From Fluoribacter dumoffii NY 23 (GTDB lineage Bacteria; Pseudomonadota; Gammaproteobacteria; Legionellales; Legionellaceae), in contig NZ_CM001373.1 of the NCBI RefSeq assembly GCF_000236165.1, forward strand, positions 2,029,893 through 2,093,892: a stretch of DNA of 64,000 nt. Direction: 5' to 3'. Made by a program: the position numbers and the translations under genes. Numbering within the stretch: position 1 is the first letter of the stretch; each line of letters starts with the position of its first letter. The notes below the pieces were generated by a model, which searched no databases, had not been told where the DNA came from, and worked only from the letters and a program-made list of their open reading frames with translations. Shown here in pieces: positions 8,269 to 17,947 of this stretch.

Positions 8269-9426
8269 TTAAGCAAAAGCATTAATTCCTGTAATGTGTT
8301 TACCGAGTACCAGAGTATGGACATTGTCCGTACCCTCGTAGGTAAAGACAGATTCTAAATTAAGCATGTGACGAATCACATGATATTCAAGGCTGATTCC
8401 ATTTGCTCCTAATAGATTCCTGCATTTTCGCGCAATTTTCAATGCCTCCCGGCATGCGTTGCCCTTGGCGAGAGAAATCATCACCGGATTCTCGCGATGA
8501 TTATCTTTTATGCGGCCTATCTGTAAATTAAGACATTGTGCCTTAATTATTTCAGTATACATATCTGCCAGGTCTTTTTGAATAAGCTGAAAAGATGCCA
8601 ACGGTTTGTTAAATTGCTTACGTTCCAACAAATAATCACGGGTAATATCAAAACAGGCCATCGCCGCACCCATAGCTCCCCAGGCAATACCATATCTCGC
8701 CTGACTTAAGCAACTTAAAGGAGCGCCTAAACCTTTTTCACTGCCGGGGAGGTAATTTTCATCAGGAACAAACACATTATCAAACACCAGCTCCCCTGTG
8801 ATTGAGGCACGTAATGACATTTTTAATTTAATTTCGGGTCGGCTTAATCCTTCAGACTTGGTATCTACAATAAAACCACGGACGCCTTCGTCGGTTTTTG
8901 CCCACACAATAGCAATATCCGCAATTGGGGAGTTGGTTATCCACATTTTGGCACCATTTAAAGTCCATCCTCCTTTCACTTTCTTCGCTGTGGTGCGCAT
9001 TCCGGCGGGATCGGATCCAAAATCAGGCTCAGTCAAACCAAAACACCCTATGATCTCCCCTGTAGCCATCCCGGGTAAAAAGCGCACGCGTTGTTCTTCA
9101 GAGCCGTAACGAAAAATCGGAAACATGCATAAAGAACTTTGTACGGAAACAAAACTTCGCAACCCGCTGTCGCCTCGTTCCAATTCCTGGCATACCAAAC
9201 CGTAAGCAACATAAGACGCTTCAGCACCACCATATTCAGCAGGTAAGGTTAAACCCAATAAACCCATTTCAGCAGATTTTCTAATCAGCTCCCGTGGAAA
9301 TTGAGCATGTTCAAAAGATTCAGCCATTAAAGGCATTACATCATTACTGACGAAACGGGCTACGCTATCGCGTATCATACGTTCATCACCATTTAACTGC
9401 TCATCAAGAAACAACAAGTCGTCCAC
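8269..9426 (-). CDS. gcdH: Glutaryl-CoA dehydrogenase
   Basis: The GTG at 9426 with GGGAGA just upstream gives 385 residues, the usual size. The enzyme oxidises and decarboxylates glutaryl-CoA to crotonyl-CoA in lysine and tryptophan breakdown, using FAD. The match to this branch of the acyl-CoA dehydrogenases is close over the whole length. Key stretches are LRSFVSVQSSLCMFPIF, CFGLTEPDFGSDPAGMRT, WITNSPIADI, SLRASITGELVFDNVFVP, and the catalytic-base region LESVFTYEGTDNVHTLVLG, whose Glu sits in TYEGT. The start overlaps the end of the E1 gene upstream by 23 bases, so the two are translated from one transcript. Confidence 0.9.
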   Translation of the reverse strand: MDDLLFLDEQLNGDERMIRDSVARFVSNDVMPLMAESFEHAQFPRELIRKSAEMGLLGLTLPAEYGGAEASYVAYGLVCQELERGDSGLRSFVSVQSSLCMFPIFRYGSEEQRVRFLPGMATGEIIGCFGLTEPDFGSDPAGMRTTAKKVKGGWTLNGAKMWITNSPIADIAIVWAKTDEGVRGFIVDTKSEGLSRPEIKLKMSLRASITGELVFDNVFVPDENYLPGSEKGLGAPLSCLSQARYGIAWGAMGAAMACFDITRDYLLERKQFNKPLASFQLIQKDLADMYTEIIKAQCLNLQIGRIKDNHRENPVMISLAKGNACREALKIARKCRNLLGANGISLEYHVIRHMLNLESVFTYEGTDNVHTLVLGKHITGINAFA

Positions 9427-11644
9427 TTTCTTTCTCCCTTTTATCTGACTGTAACGCAATCACGGCTTCAATAATACTCTCTTTACTGGGTAGCAAATAT
9501 TGCCAGGCGTTACCCAGGGGAATAAAGCAATCTTTACCGGTGATGCGTTTGATTTTTAAACTGGATGCAGCTTCTTCTAACAGTAACGTCATTAAGCCTT
9601 CACTTATTGAACCACTTTGGCGGCCTTCATCCACAATTAATACGTTTTTCGCTTTGGCAATCTCTTTTAAGATCCCTGCGGCAGGTAAAGGACTAAGCCA
9701 ACGCAGATCTACTATTTTTACGGGGATATTATGTTCTTCCTGAAGCACCTTCGCCGCTTGCCGGGATAAATAATAGCCATTTGCATAGGTTAATATGACC
9801 GTTGCCCCTTCCCCATAAACCCCCACCTCACCCGGTGCAATCACCGCATCAGGTTCCGGATAATTAAACAGCCAGCCATTATCGCCGGGTTCGTGCAAAT
9901 CTTTGGTCATGTACAATGCGATGGGTTCCAAAAAGACGACTACCCTTCCTTCTTCGTAGGCCATACGCACGCAAGTACGTAACATTTTTGCTGCATCTGG
10001 ACCATTTGAAGGGCATGCGACGATCACTCCAGGTAAGTCACGTAGTACAGCAATAGAGTTATCGTTATGGAAATGGCCCCCAAATCCTTTTTGATAGGCC
10101 AAGGAAGCGATACGCAGAACCATGGGGTTCTGATATTGGCCGCTGGAAAAAAAGGATAAAGTGGATGCTTCTCCACGGAGCTGATCTTCTGCATTATGCA
10201 AATAAGCCAAAAACTGGATTTCGGGAACCGGAATAAACCCATTGTGGGCCAAACCAATTGCAGTGCCTATAATGGTGGTTTCATCCAACAAGGTATCAAA
10301 TACCCGGCGCTGTCCAAAACGTGTTTGCAAATCCGCAGTGACCCGATAGACTCCCCCTTTTTTTCCAACATCTTCACCAAATACCAGTATGTTTGGATAC
10401 TGCAACATCAGATCAGTCAACGCAAAATTAATTTGCTGGCATAAATTTCGTTTTTGCGCTAATTGTGAAAACGCATTGGCAAAAATTTTAGTACGTTGCT
10501 CCTCCCCGGGCAGAGGCGGAGCCTGTTTTTTGTGGGTTGAAGGCAGTAATGAAGACATGACTGCTTCGGCACTGGAGAGTTTCGGCTGTCTTATTGCCTC
10601 TATGGCTTTGGCTTCGATTAAATCTTTATTGTTGCGATAAAGGCTTAGCATATCCTCGATACTCATCCAACCTTCGCGATAAAGCATACCCGCTGTATGC
10701 AATAAGGGATCCTGCGCTTCTCTGGCTTCTATTTCTTCCGGAGTACAATATTGGGACTCAATATCAGAACCCGCATGCCCTAACAACCGCACGCAGCGCA
10801 TGTGCAGGAACACAGGCTGCTTTTTTACCCGCGCCAGGTACTCTGCTTCCTGGGCTGCGGCATAGGCATCAGCGATATTCAAACCATCACAAGCGATGTA
10901 ATGCAAACCTGGACGCGAACTGACTGAATGTTCTATCCAGTGTGAGGGGGTGGGCACCGAAATTCCAATTCCATTGTCTTCACAAATGAACACAATCGGT
11001 AAAGGATAATTTTGTTGTGAGATCCATGAACAAGCGTTTAACGTCGCCTGTGCTGAAGCATGGTTGGTAGAAGCATCACCAAAGGTACAAATGATCACCG
11101 AATCCGGATTCAGGTTACCAGGGACATTTAATTCTTTAGCCCGCGTGATCGAGATAGCGGCACCCAAGGCTTTAGGCAAATGCGAAGCAATGGTTGAGGT
11201 TTGCGGGGGAATATTTAAAGGCACACTGCCAAAAACCTTATGGCGTCCTCCCGAAATCGGATCAGTTGCTGCGGCTACTAGCGACAATAAAATATCCCTG
11301 ACGCCATCACAACCCTGGACTCTCTTGGCTCGTTGCAAATAAAAGGCTCCGCTGCGATAATGCAGAAATGCCATGTCCTCAGGACGAAAAACCTGTCCCC
11401 AAACCGCATTCCCTTCATGTCCGCTGCTGCCTATAGTATAAAAAGACAAACCTTTTTCCTTAAGCTGTCTGGCGATCAAATCAAGAAGACGGGATTTAAT
11501 TTGGGAATCAAAGAGTTCTATGGCAATTTTCTTGTCCAATTCCGCCGTGTCTGGACTCATTGAACTGCGGGGTTTTGGAAAGTCGGCTTGTTGTACCCGA
11601 TTTAAGAATTGCTCATCAACTACAATGGTCCTGTCTAACATCAT
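9404..11644 (-). CDS. Fused alpha/beta 2-oxoacid dehydrogenase E1 component
   Basis: The 746-residue protein joins both E1 subunits. The N-terminal half is E1-alpha: GDASTNHASAQATLN through ICEDNGIGIS forms the thiamine diphosphate motif GDx(n)N. The C-terminal half is E1-beta: VFGEDVGKKGGVYRVT, FDTLLDETTIIGTAIGLA and PEIQFLAYLHNAEDQLRGEA. Such single-chain E1 proteins decarboxylate branched-chain or related 2-oxoacids and pass the acyl group to an E2 lipoyl protein. No E2 or E3 gene is nearby. Coupling to glutaryl-CoA dehydrogenase by overlap suggests that its product feeds acyl-CoA oxidation, for example 2-oxoadipate to glutaryl-CoA; this is inference. Two adjacent ATG codons begin the gene, with AGGA upstream. 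Confidence 0.85.
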   Translation of the reverse strand: MMLDRTIVVDEQFLNRVQQADFPKPRSSMSPDTAELDKKIAIELFDSQIKSRLLDLIARQLKEKGLSFYTIGSSGHEGNAVWGQVFRPEDMAFLHYRSGAFYLQRAKRVQGCDGVRDILLSLVAAATDPISGGRHKVFGSVPLNIPPQTSTIASHLPKALGAAISITRAKELNVPGNLNPDSVIICTFGDASTNHASAQATLNACSWISQQNYPLPIVFICEDNGIGISVPTPSHWIEHSVSSRPGLHYIACDGLNIADAYAAAQEAEYLARVKKQPVFLHMRCVRLLGHAGSDIESQYCTPEEIEAREAQDPLLHTAGMLYREGWMSIEDMLSLYRNNKDLIEAKAIEAIRQPKLSSAEAVMSSLLPSTHKKQAPPLPGEEQRTKIFANAFSQLAQKRNLCQQINFALTDLMLQYPNILVFGEDVGKKGGVYRVTADLQTRFGQRRVFDTLLDETTIIGTAIGLAHNGFIPVPEIQFLAYLHNAEDQLRGEASTLSFFSSGQYQNPMVLRIASLAYQKGFGGHFHNDNSIAVLRDLPGVIVACPSNGPDAAKMLRTCVRMAYEEGRVVVFLEPIALYMTKDLHEPGDNGWLFNYPEPDAVIAPGEVGVYGEGATVILTYANGYYLSRQAAKVLQEEHNIPVKIVDLRWLSPLPAAGILKEIAKAKNVLIVDEGRQSGSISEGLMTLLLEEAASSLKIKRITGKDCFIPLGNAWQYLLPSKESIIEAVIALQSDKREKESGRLVVS

Positions 11645-11907
11645 TACATCCTGTTTGAGTTATTTTCTATAAGAAGATGAAGAGTATATACTGATTCAAA
11701 ATGAACAGGAAGAACGAGTTGATATTACCTCCCTCACCCCTTTGCAAAGAAATCCGCAGCAGCCATTAGAGCATAATTTATTGAACTTGCCCCTAATTCT
11801 TTGATGAATTTAATTAACTGCCACTGACCTTTCTGCGTGAGAGTCAATCCTGGTTTTCACTTCGTGATACCAGCTCTTGGGTTTACAAAAAGCATTTTGT
11901 TTAATTC
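11645..11907. other. Intergenic, nothing recognised
   Basis: These 263 bases lie between divergent genes. The left end holds the leader of the E1 gene; apart from the promoter described next, no hairpin, RNA or open frame could be supported. Confidence 0.4.
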
Positions 11908-11936
11908 TTGATATTAATGATCAAATAACCTACAAT
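11908..11936 (+). promoter_or_regulatory. Sigma-70 type promoter of the repeat lipoprotein
   Basis: TTGATA (11908-11913) and TACAAT (11931-11936) are separated by exactly 17 bases, 32 bases before the lipoprotein start codon. GGGAG gives the ribosome site. Confidence 0.7.
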
Positions 11937-11968
11937 CCCTATAAGAATCGTGGAAAGGGAGCTTCATA

Positions 11969-12232
11969 ATGAAATGGGTTTTTCTATTAGGAAGTATTAT
12001 TCTGATGGCAGGATGCTGTTGTAACAATGTCTATTACACTCCGGCCTATACACCAGCCGTAGTGACCTACAAACCTGTCGTAAGCTATAAACCGGTAGTC
12101 ACCTATAAACCAGTTGTTGTTAAACCAGTAATTGCTGCACCTGTTGTTGCACCCGTTGTTGAGCCTGTCTCAGTGTATTCTTATCCTGTAGGGCCTATGG
12201 ATGTAACTACAACTACTATTGATTTTTATTAA
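11969..12232 (+). CDS. Small lipoprotein with YKPVV repeats
   Basis: The 87-residue protein has a lipoprotein signal (FLLGSIILMAGC, lipobox MAGC, Cys16), followed by CCNN. Four copies of a V-x-YKPVV unit follow (residues about 31-51), then an alternating Pro-Val tract (VIAAPVVAPVVEPVSVY). It is probably an extended outer membrane lipoprotein spacer. No family name is known to me. It stands alone with its own promoter and converges on topA. Confidence 0.8.
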   Translation: MKWVFLLGSIILMAGCCCNNVYYTPAYTPAVVTYKPVVSYKPVVTYKPVVVKPVIAAPVVAPVVEPVSVYSYPVGPMDVTTTTIDFY

Positions 12233-12242
12233 CAGCGCTTTG

Positions 12243-12276
12243 AACCTGGGTTAAGGCACACGCCACAACCCGGGTT
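12243..12276. terminator. Hairpin between convergent lipoprotein and topA genes
   Basis: AACCTGGGTT (12243-12252) pairs with AACCCGGGTT (12267-12276) with one wobble. It lies just past the lipoprotein stop and before the topA end, so it may stop transcription from both sides. It is also a member of the GCCTGGGT REP-like family. Confidence 0.5.
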
Positions 12277-12311
12277 TACAACTCATTCATTGCTATTTTT
12301 TTGCCCCTGAA

Positions 12312-14597
12312 CTACTCTGCTTCATCCTTGGCGGAATAACCGCAACCCTCTTGCGGACACAGAATTAACCGCCCCATTTTTTTGCTTTCTTTCACCGTCA
12401 AAATTGGCCAGTCGCATTTCGGGCAGGGTTGATTAATCGGCTCATTCCATAAAGCGTAATCGCATTTGGGATAATTACCGCACGAATAGAAAATCTTGCC
12501 CTTTCTCGATTTGCGCTGCAGGATTTTTGCTTCATGGCATTTGGGACATTCCACGCCTGTATCTGCGGGTTTCTCTATAGGTTCCATGTGTTTGCATTGA
12601 GGATAATTACTGCAGCCGATAAATCGTCCGTAACGACCATTTTTTATATGTAACGGGTTGGCGCATTCCGGACAGACCCTTCCTTCAACAACTTCCGGTT
12701 CATTTTTTTCATTCTCCTGGCCTGCAATATCCTGAGTGTAATCACATTCAGGATAACCGGTGCATCCAATAAACCGACCGCGTTTACCCAATCTGATTGA
12801 TAGAGGTTTTCCGCATTTAGGACATTGTTGATCTAAAACTTCAGAGGTAACATCTTTTCGCTGTACCTGTTGATCGGTTGTTTGAATTTGCTGTACAAAT
12901 GGTTGCCAGAACTCTTCTAAAACGGGAACCCATTCTTTTTCACCGCGGGCAATCGCGTCCAGTGTATCTTCCAGCTGTGCAGTAAATTTATAGTCCACAT
13001 AACGGGTAAAATACCCGGTCAAAAAGCGGTTCACAATGCGGCCAACATCGGTTGGGAAGAATCTTTTCTTATCCACAATGACGTATTCGCGTTGTTGCAG
13101 GGTATGAATAATGGAGGCATAGGTTGAGGGACGGCCAATATCATATTCCTCCAACGCCTTAACCAGGGTTGCTTCAGAATATCTTGGCGGTGGCTCAGTG
13201 AAATGCTGATTGGCCAGGATATCCTGGACTTTGACCTTTTCACCTACTGTCATTTGAGGCAGTAACGACCCCTCGCCTTCCTCATCTTTGGTATCATCTC
13301 GGCCTTCCTCATACACAGAAAGGAATCCAGGGAACGTAATTGTAGATCCATTGGCACGAAAAATATTACCTTCCCCACAGCTTAAATCGACGGCAACTGT
13401 ATCGAGGACAGCATCCTCCATTTGGCAGGCTACGGTACGCTTCCAGATAAGACTGTATAATTTGTATTGATCAGCGGTCAAGGCAGATTGTACCATTTCC
13501 GGAGTGCGTTTAATCGATGTGGGTCGAATCGCTTCATGTGCCTCTTGGGCATTTTTGGATTTCGTCTTATAAACTCTTGGGCTGGCCGGGCAATTGTCGG
13601 CCCCATAGCGTTCGGTAATAAACTGCCGTGTTTCTTCTATCGCTTCCGCTGATAAATTCACGGAGTCCGTTCGCATGTAGGTAATAAGACCCACGGTTCC
13701 AGTCCCGATGTCTATCCCTTCATACAATTGTTGGGCTACCATCATCGATTTTCTGGCGGTAAAACCCAATTTGCGCGCTGCCTCCTGCTGTAGTGTTGAG
13801 GTAATAAACGGAGGTGAAGGTTTACGTTTGCGTTGTTTTTTCTCAATCTGGGTGACAATTAAATTGCCTTGAGCTTCACGAAGCAAATGTTCTTTGATTT
13901 GCTGTGCCTGCTCATCCCTGGTCACTGTAAATTGGTGTAATTTTTCGTTTTTGAAATGAGTCAGACGCGCCTCAAACGAGACATTAGTGTGCAGACATTG
14001 AGCCAAAATTTTCCAATATTCCTGGGGAATAAAACGTTCAATCTCTTCTTCGCGCTCCACAATAAGTCGCAAAGCAGGACTTTGCACACGTCCAGCAGAC
14101 AGCCCTCTTCTTACCTTTTTCCATAATAAAGGGGATAAATTAAAGCCCACCAAATAATCCAATGCCCGTCGTGCTTGCTGAGCATTAACCAAGTCCATGG
14201 AAATGGAGCGGGGATTATTGATTGCATCCTGAATTGCTGATTTGGTAATTTCATTGAAAAAAATCCGATGAATCGGTTTATCCTTGGTGAGATTTTTTTC
14301 TTTCATTAATTCATAAATATGCCAGGAAATGGCTTCGCCTTCGCGATCAGGGTCCGTTGCCAATAATAATGAATCTGATTTTTTGAGCATTTTTGCAATC
14401 GTTTCAATATGCCTTGAATTTTTTTCAATCGGAACATAAGTCATAGCAAAATGTTTATCGGGGTTAACTGAACCTTTACGTGCAGGCAAATCACGAACGT
14501 GACCGTAAGAGGCAACAACCTCATAATCATTACCCAAATATTTTTGTATTGTTTTAGCTTTGGCGGGTGACTCAACAATCACCAAATGTTTACTCAT
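12312..14597 (-). CDS. topA: DNA topoisomerase I
   Basis: This type IA topoisomerase (761 residues) relaxes negatively supercoiled DNA. The Toprim domain opens the protein (LVIVESPAKAKTIQKYLG, then DPDREGEAISWH). The active-site tyrosine lies in GLITYMRTDSVNLS, and GRPSTYASII is in the core. The C-terminus has four four-cysteine zinc ribbons beginning CPKCGKPL, CPECANPL, CPKCHEAK and CPKCDWPI. It is shorter than the E. coli enzyme (865) but complete. Its position beside smg and dprA is the usual gammaproteobacterial arrangement. Confidence 0.97.
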   Translation of the reverse strand: MSKHLVIVESPAKAKTIQKYLGNDYEVVASYGHVRDLPARKGSVNPDKHFAMTYVPIEKNSRHIETIAKMLKKSDSLLLATDPDREGEAISWHIYELMKEKNLTKDKPIHRIFFNEITKSAIQDAINNPRSISMDLVNAQQARRALDYLVGFNLSPLLWKKVRRGLSAGRVQSPALRLIVEREEEIERFIPQEYWKILAQCLHTNVSFEARLTHFKNEKLHQFTVTRDEQAQQIKEHLLREAQGNLIVTQIEKKQRKRKPSPPFITSTLQQEAARKLGFTARKSMMVAQQLYEGIDIGTGTVGLITYMRTDSVNLSAEAIEETRQFITERYGADNCPASPRVYKTKSKNAQEAHEAIRPTSIKRTPEMVQSALTADQYKLYSLIWKRTVACQMEDAVLDTVAVDLSCGEGNIFRANGSTITFPGFLSVYEEGRDDTKDEEGEGSLLPQMTVGEKVKVQDILANQHFTEPPPRYSEATLVKALEEYDIGRPSTYASIIHTLQQREYVIVDKKRFFPTDVGRIVNRFLTGYFTRYVDYKFTAQLEDTLDAIARGEKEWVPVLEEFWQPFVQQIQTTDQQVQRKDVTSEVLDQQCPKCGKPLSIRLGKRGRFIGCTGYPECDYTQDIAGQENEKNEPEVVEGRVCPECANPLHIKNGRYGRFIGCSNYPQCKHMEPIEKPADTGVECPKCHEAKILQRKSRKGKIFYSCGNYPKCDYALWNEPINQPCPKCDWPILTVKESKKMGRLILCPQEGCGYSAKDEAE

Positions 14598-14726
14598 AGT
14601 AACGTTAACCTTATCCTTTTCACTTCATCCCTAAGCCACCAAAAACCCGCAAGGAGGAGAAACACGGGGATTGGTGCTGAAAATGAAATAGCAACAACTT
14701 CTAGTAGTATAGGAATAGATGATCTT

Positions 14727-15161
14727 TTAATGTAATGTCAATTCATCTTCTGATTGATAAAGAACTAAATCAAGAAAAGCCAACTGTTCTTCATTTAAAG
14801 TGCTGGCTAAAGTATTTCTAATTGTCCATTTAGTCTCTTGAAGAGTTACGATACGGGATTCAGAAAATTGCAATTGATTCAAAACCATTTCGAATGATTC
14901 TTCATTAAGAATTTTCCATAATTTCATACGCATGAGGAATTGATAACTGGCCTTGGTCAGTTTCATTTGTTCGTCATAAGTGAAAACTCGTGTTGATGTG
15001 TGTTGTTGTATTTTTAAATACATCACTTGTTCTTCAGGAGCCGAATTCTCTTCTTCGTTCAGGTCCGTTGCATCCTGATCAGCGGTTTTATGGCTTTTTT
15101 GCAGCTGGGTAAGACTTTTTTCAAATAAACTCAATAACATTTCGAATAAGTTATCTTTCAT
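14727..15161 (-). CDS. smg: Smg family protein (DUF494)
   Basis: The 144-residue protein starts MKDNLFEMLLSLFEKSL, close to the usual Smg opening MFDVLxYLFENY. It ends with a helical part containing EQLAFLDLVLYQSEDEL. The acidic middle (residues about 29-45) is a linker. It is identified mainly by position: dprA-smg-topA is conserved across gammaproteobacteria. Only three bases separate it from dprA. Its biochemical role is unknown. Confidence 0.85.
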   Translation of the reverse strand: MKDNLFEMLLSLFEKSLTQLQKSHKTADQDATDLNEEENSAPEEQVMYLKIQQHTSTRVFTYDEQMKLTKASYQFLMRMKLWKILNEESFEMVLNQLQFSESRIVTLQETKWTIRNTLASTLNEEQLAFLDLVLYQSEDELTLH

Positions 15162-15164
15162 ATA

Positions 15165-16238
15165 CTAACACCTCATATAGCCACCGGGCACAGATACAAC
15201 AGCCCCATTTAATTCTAATTCTGCAAGCTCACTAGTGACTTGCTCAACGGTGCATCCACTACGTAAAATGATCTGATCAACAGTTGTCATTTCAAAGCCA
15301 ATGAACTTTACTAGGTTTTTATTCCCGCTGGCAAGAGGTAAAGTAGTTTTATCAGCTGATTGCTGTTCCGAATCGATTTGCAATTCTTCAAGAACATCCG
15401 CAACTGAAGTGACTAATTTAGCTCCTTGCTGCAACAGGTAATGACACCCCCGAGCCAGAGGATTATGAATGGAGCCAGGAATTGCCAAAACATCTCGATT
15501 TTGTTCCAGGGCCATTCGTGCTGTGATTAAGGAACCACTCTTTATTGCCGACTCAACAACCAAAGTGCACAATGACAAACCACTTATTATACGATTTCTC
15601 CGGGGGAAATGTCCAGCAGTAGGTGGACTTTTTAAAGGAAATTCGCTTATTAATAGGCCATTTTGCACAATTTGTTGCGCGAGTGAGTGATGCCGGCGGG
15701 GATAAATTTGATCAATTCCTGTCCCCAAAACAGCTATTGTTTGTCCTTTTGACTCCAGACATCCGCGGTGCGCCTCCGCATCGATACCTAAAGCCAAACC
15801 ACTTACAATGGTAACCCCATAAGCGGCGATGGCTTTCGCAAAATGACGGGCATTCTCACTTCCGGTTACAGTGGGATTACGGCTCCCGACTACCGCTAAT
15901 TTCGGCGGGTTTAAACTGCCAAGCACCCCTTTGACATACAAAACGATGGGAGGATCGTTAATTTCCTTCAACAGCGCAGGATAATCACAAGAGTCCCAGG
16001 TCAGTATGTGGTGGTTGTCTGCTGCTTGTAACCAATTGAGATCTTCATCAATCATATTCAAGTTAAAACCAGCTATAGTTTGCGCCAATGCGGGAGATAA
16101 ACCCTCTTGCTCAAGCTCGGTTGCTGAGAGTCGAAACATATTTTCTAAATCAGGCCAGCGTTTTTGCAATTTTGCAACCGTCCGCGGCCCCACGCGCTCC
16201 ATTCGATTTAATGCAAGATAGTAAGGTAAGTTATTCAT
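15165..16238 (-). CDS. dprA: DNA-processing protein A
   Basis: DprA binds incoming single-stranded DNA during natural transformation and loads RecA. The 357-residue protein has a helix-hairpin-helix N-terminus (MERVGPRTVAKLQKRW). Its Rossmann core carries LAVVGSRNPTVTG, IVSGLALGIDAEAHRG, AVLGTGIDQIYPRRH, LISEFPLKSPP, FPRRNRIISGLS and VVESAIKSGSLITAR. A C-terminal winged helix follows. Legionella is naturally competent. The start overlaps the stop of the upstream LysM gene by four bases (ATGA). Confidence 0.95.
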   Translation of the reverse strand: MNNLPYYLALNRMERVGPRTVAKLQKRWPDLENMFRLSATELEQEGLSPALAQTIAGFNLNMIDEDLNWLQAADNHHILTWDSCDYPALLKEINDPPIVLYVKGVLGSLNPPKLAVVGSRNPTVTGSENARHFAKAIAAYGVTIVSGLALGIDAEAHRGCLESKGQTIAVLGTGIDQIYPRRHHSLAQQIVQNGLLISEFPLKSPPTAGHFPRRNRIISGLSLCTLVVESAIKSGSLITARMALEQNRDVLAIPGSIHNPLARGCHYLLQQGAKLVTSVADVLEELQIDSEQQSADKTTLPLASGNKNLVKFIGFEMTTVDQIILRSGCTVEQVTSELAELELNGAVVSVPGGYMRC

Positions 16239-17272
16239 GGATTTGTCACAAAATTATTTAAATAAACAGCTCGGGTTGAACGGACAACCAGTGCAAAACT
16301 GGCTTTGGTGAAGACACGAAATACCATAACCTCCCCAATGCGCTCAGGAGGCAATTGAATAGGGTAAAGTTTATTTTTAGGATCACTGACCGTACCCGAG
16401 TCGCGATAAATACCAAGCACATCCCCGGCTTCCAGGCCGTCACGTCCCCCTAGGCTAATCACCACGACCCCGCCTGCTGCTTCCTGTACATTCCCGTTAG
16501 GCATGCCGTCGGGCATATCGATAATAAATCCCTTAACGAAGAATTGGGGGGCTTTAGGCTCAAAATACAACTTGAATTCGGGACTATTATTGATCAATAC
16601 ACTGTCTTGAACTTTAACCCCTTCGTTAATATTGGTTAACAATATAGTTGCGGGTTCACCCCCGGCCACCAACTCGGCATACCCTACCAAATCTGCCCGA
16701 TACCCCAAGAGCTCTTTGGTAATCGGATGCTCGTAATTTTTTCCTCCCCGAAAAATGGAATAAGCGGGAATACCTCCGGTAGGTAAATCCCGTGAGGGAT
16801 GCAACCCGCGGACATAAGCTTCATCCCCTTGACCTCCTATCATATGTTCCCCGATTAAAGCGACGATGTAGGGGGCCTTGCTGAGAATATCCTGATCCAA
16901 TATAAGAGACTCATTTAAAAAAGGCTTGATTTCACTTAAGGGAACTGGAAGTACCGCTTCCTCCAAAGGCATAGGCCGCGCATTAGGCGATAATTTGACG
17001 GTACCATTCGATAGGACTCTAAGGTAAGGCTTGTTTTTATAATAGGATAAGACAAGGACTGCACCAGGATACAACCGTTTGGGATTTTTTATTTTGGGAT
17101 TGACATGCCAAAGTTTTTTCCATTCCCAGGGATTATGCAGGTAGTGACTGGATATACTCCATAAAGTGTCGCCCGATTGAACAACATAACGCTCAGGGGC
17201 ATCAGATCTTAAACTTAAAGCATAGTTGCATGCGGAGAAGAAGAGAAAGATTAAAAAGAGAATAAATCTCAT
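16235..17272 (-). CDS. Exported LysM-domain protein
   Basis: The start at 17272 has AAGGA eight bases upstream; the TTG at 17281 is less likely. The 345-residue product has a signal peptide (MRFILFLIFLFFSACNYALS). A single LysM domain follows (YVVQSGDTLWSISSHYL to RLYPGAVLVL, about residues 29-77), which should bind peptidoglycan. The long C-terminal part is conserved next to dprA in many proteobacteria and has no assigned activity. The cysteine in SACN could suggest a lipoprotein, but the context is not a good lipobox. The gene is divergent from def. Confidence 0.9.
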   Translation of the reverse strand: MRFILFLIFLFFSACNYALSLRSDAPERYVVQSGDTLWSISSHYLHNPWEWKKLWHVNPKIKNPKRLYPGAVLVLSYYKNKPYLRVLSNGTVKLSPNARPMPLEEAVLPVPLSEIKPFLNESLILDQDILSKAPYIVALIGEHMIGGQGDEAYVRGLHPSRDLPTGGIPAYSIFRGGKNYEHPITKELLGYRADLVGYAELVAGGEPATILLTNINEGVKVQDSVLINNSPEFKLYFEPKAPQFFVKGFIIDMPDGMPNGNVQEAAGGVVVISLGGRDGLEAGDVLGIYRDSGTVSDPKNKLYPIQLPPERIGEVMVFRVFTKASFALVVRSTRAVYLNNFVTNP

Positions 17273-17364
17273 TAGAGTCAATCCTTTGTTGGAATATCTT
17301 GCAGCCTTTCATTATATAAACGATAATATTAACATGATTTTTATGCAGAGAACCAGATAAACAA

Positions 17365-17874
17365 ATGGCCATTCATACAATTCTATATTTACCAGACCCT
17401 CGATTAAGGGATGTTGCAAAACCTGTTGTTCATTTTGATGATAAATTACAAACCCTGATTGATGACATGTTTGAAACCATGTATGACGCCCGGGGTGTTG
17501 GGCTTGCAGCCCCACAAATTGGCGTGGGTTTACGTTTATCCGTTATTGATATTGAGGGCGATAAGCAAAATCAGCTCGTGATTATCAATCCCGAAATTGT
17601 TACTGCTGAGGGTGAAAAAAAATTTGAGGAAGGCTGTCTTTCTGTTCCTGGAGCTTATGATACTGTAATTCGGGCCGAAAAAGTTACTGTGAAGGCTTTG
17701 GATAGAAATGGAAAACCTTTCGAAATAAATGCTGAGGGCTTGCTTGCTGAGTGTTTACAACATGAAATTGATCATATGAATGGGAAACTTTTTATTGATC
17801 TGCTTTCTCCCTTGAAAAAAGCCATGGCCCGGAAGAAACTGGAAAAATTCAAACGCCAACACGCACGCAAATAA
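17365..17874 (+). CDS. def: Peptide deformylase
   Basis: This Fe/Zn hydrolase removes the formyl group from new proteins. All three motifs are present in 169 residues: GVGLAAPQIGV, EGCLSVPGAYD (metal Cys) and QHEIDHMNG (two metal His and catalytic Glu). It starts an operon with fmt and rsmB, as in E. coli. Confidence 0.97.
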   Translation: MAIHTILYLPDPRLRDVAKPVVHFDDKLQTLIDDMFETMYDARGVGLAAPQIGVGLRLSVIDIEGDKQNQLVIINPEIVTAEGEKKFEEGCLSVPGAYDTVIRAEKVTVKALDRNGKPFEINAEGLLAECLQHEIDHMNGKLFIDLLSPLKKAMARKKLEKFKRQHARK

Positions 17875-17947
17875 TAAGCTGCAGTTTTGCCGCTTCAATT
17901 CAAGCTGTGTCCCTATAAGGCATCCCGTGGTCAAATGAGTACTTATC

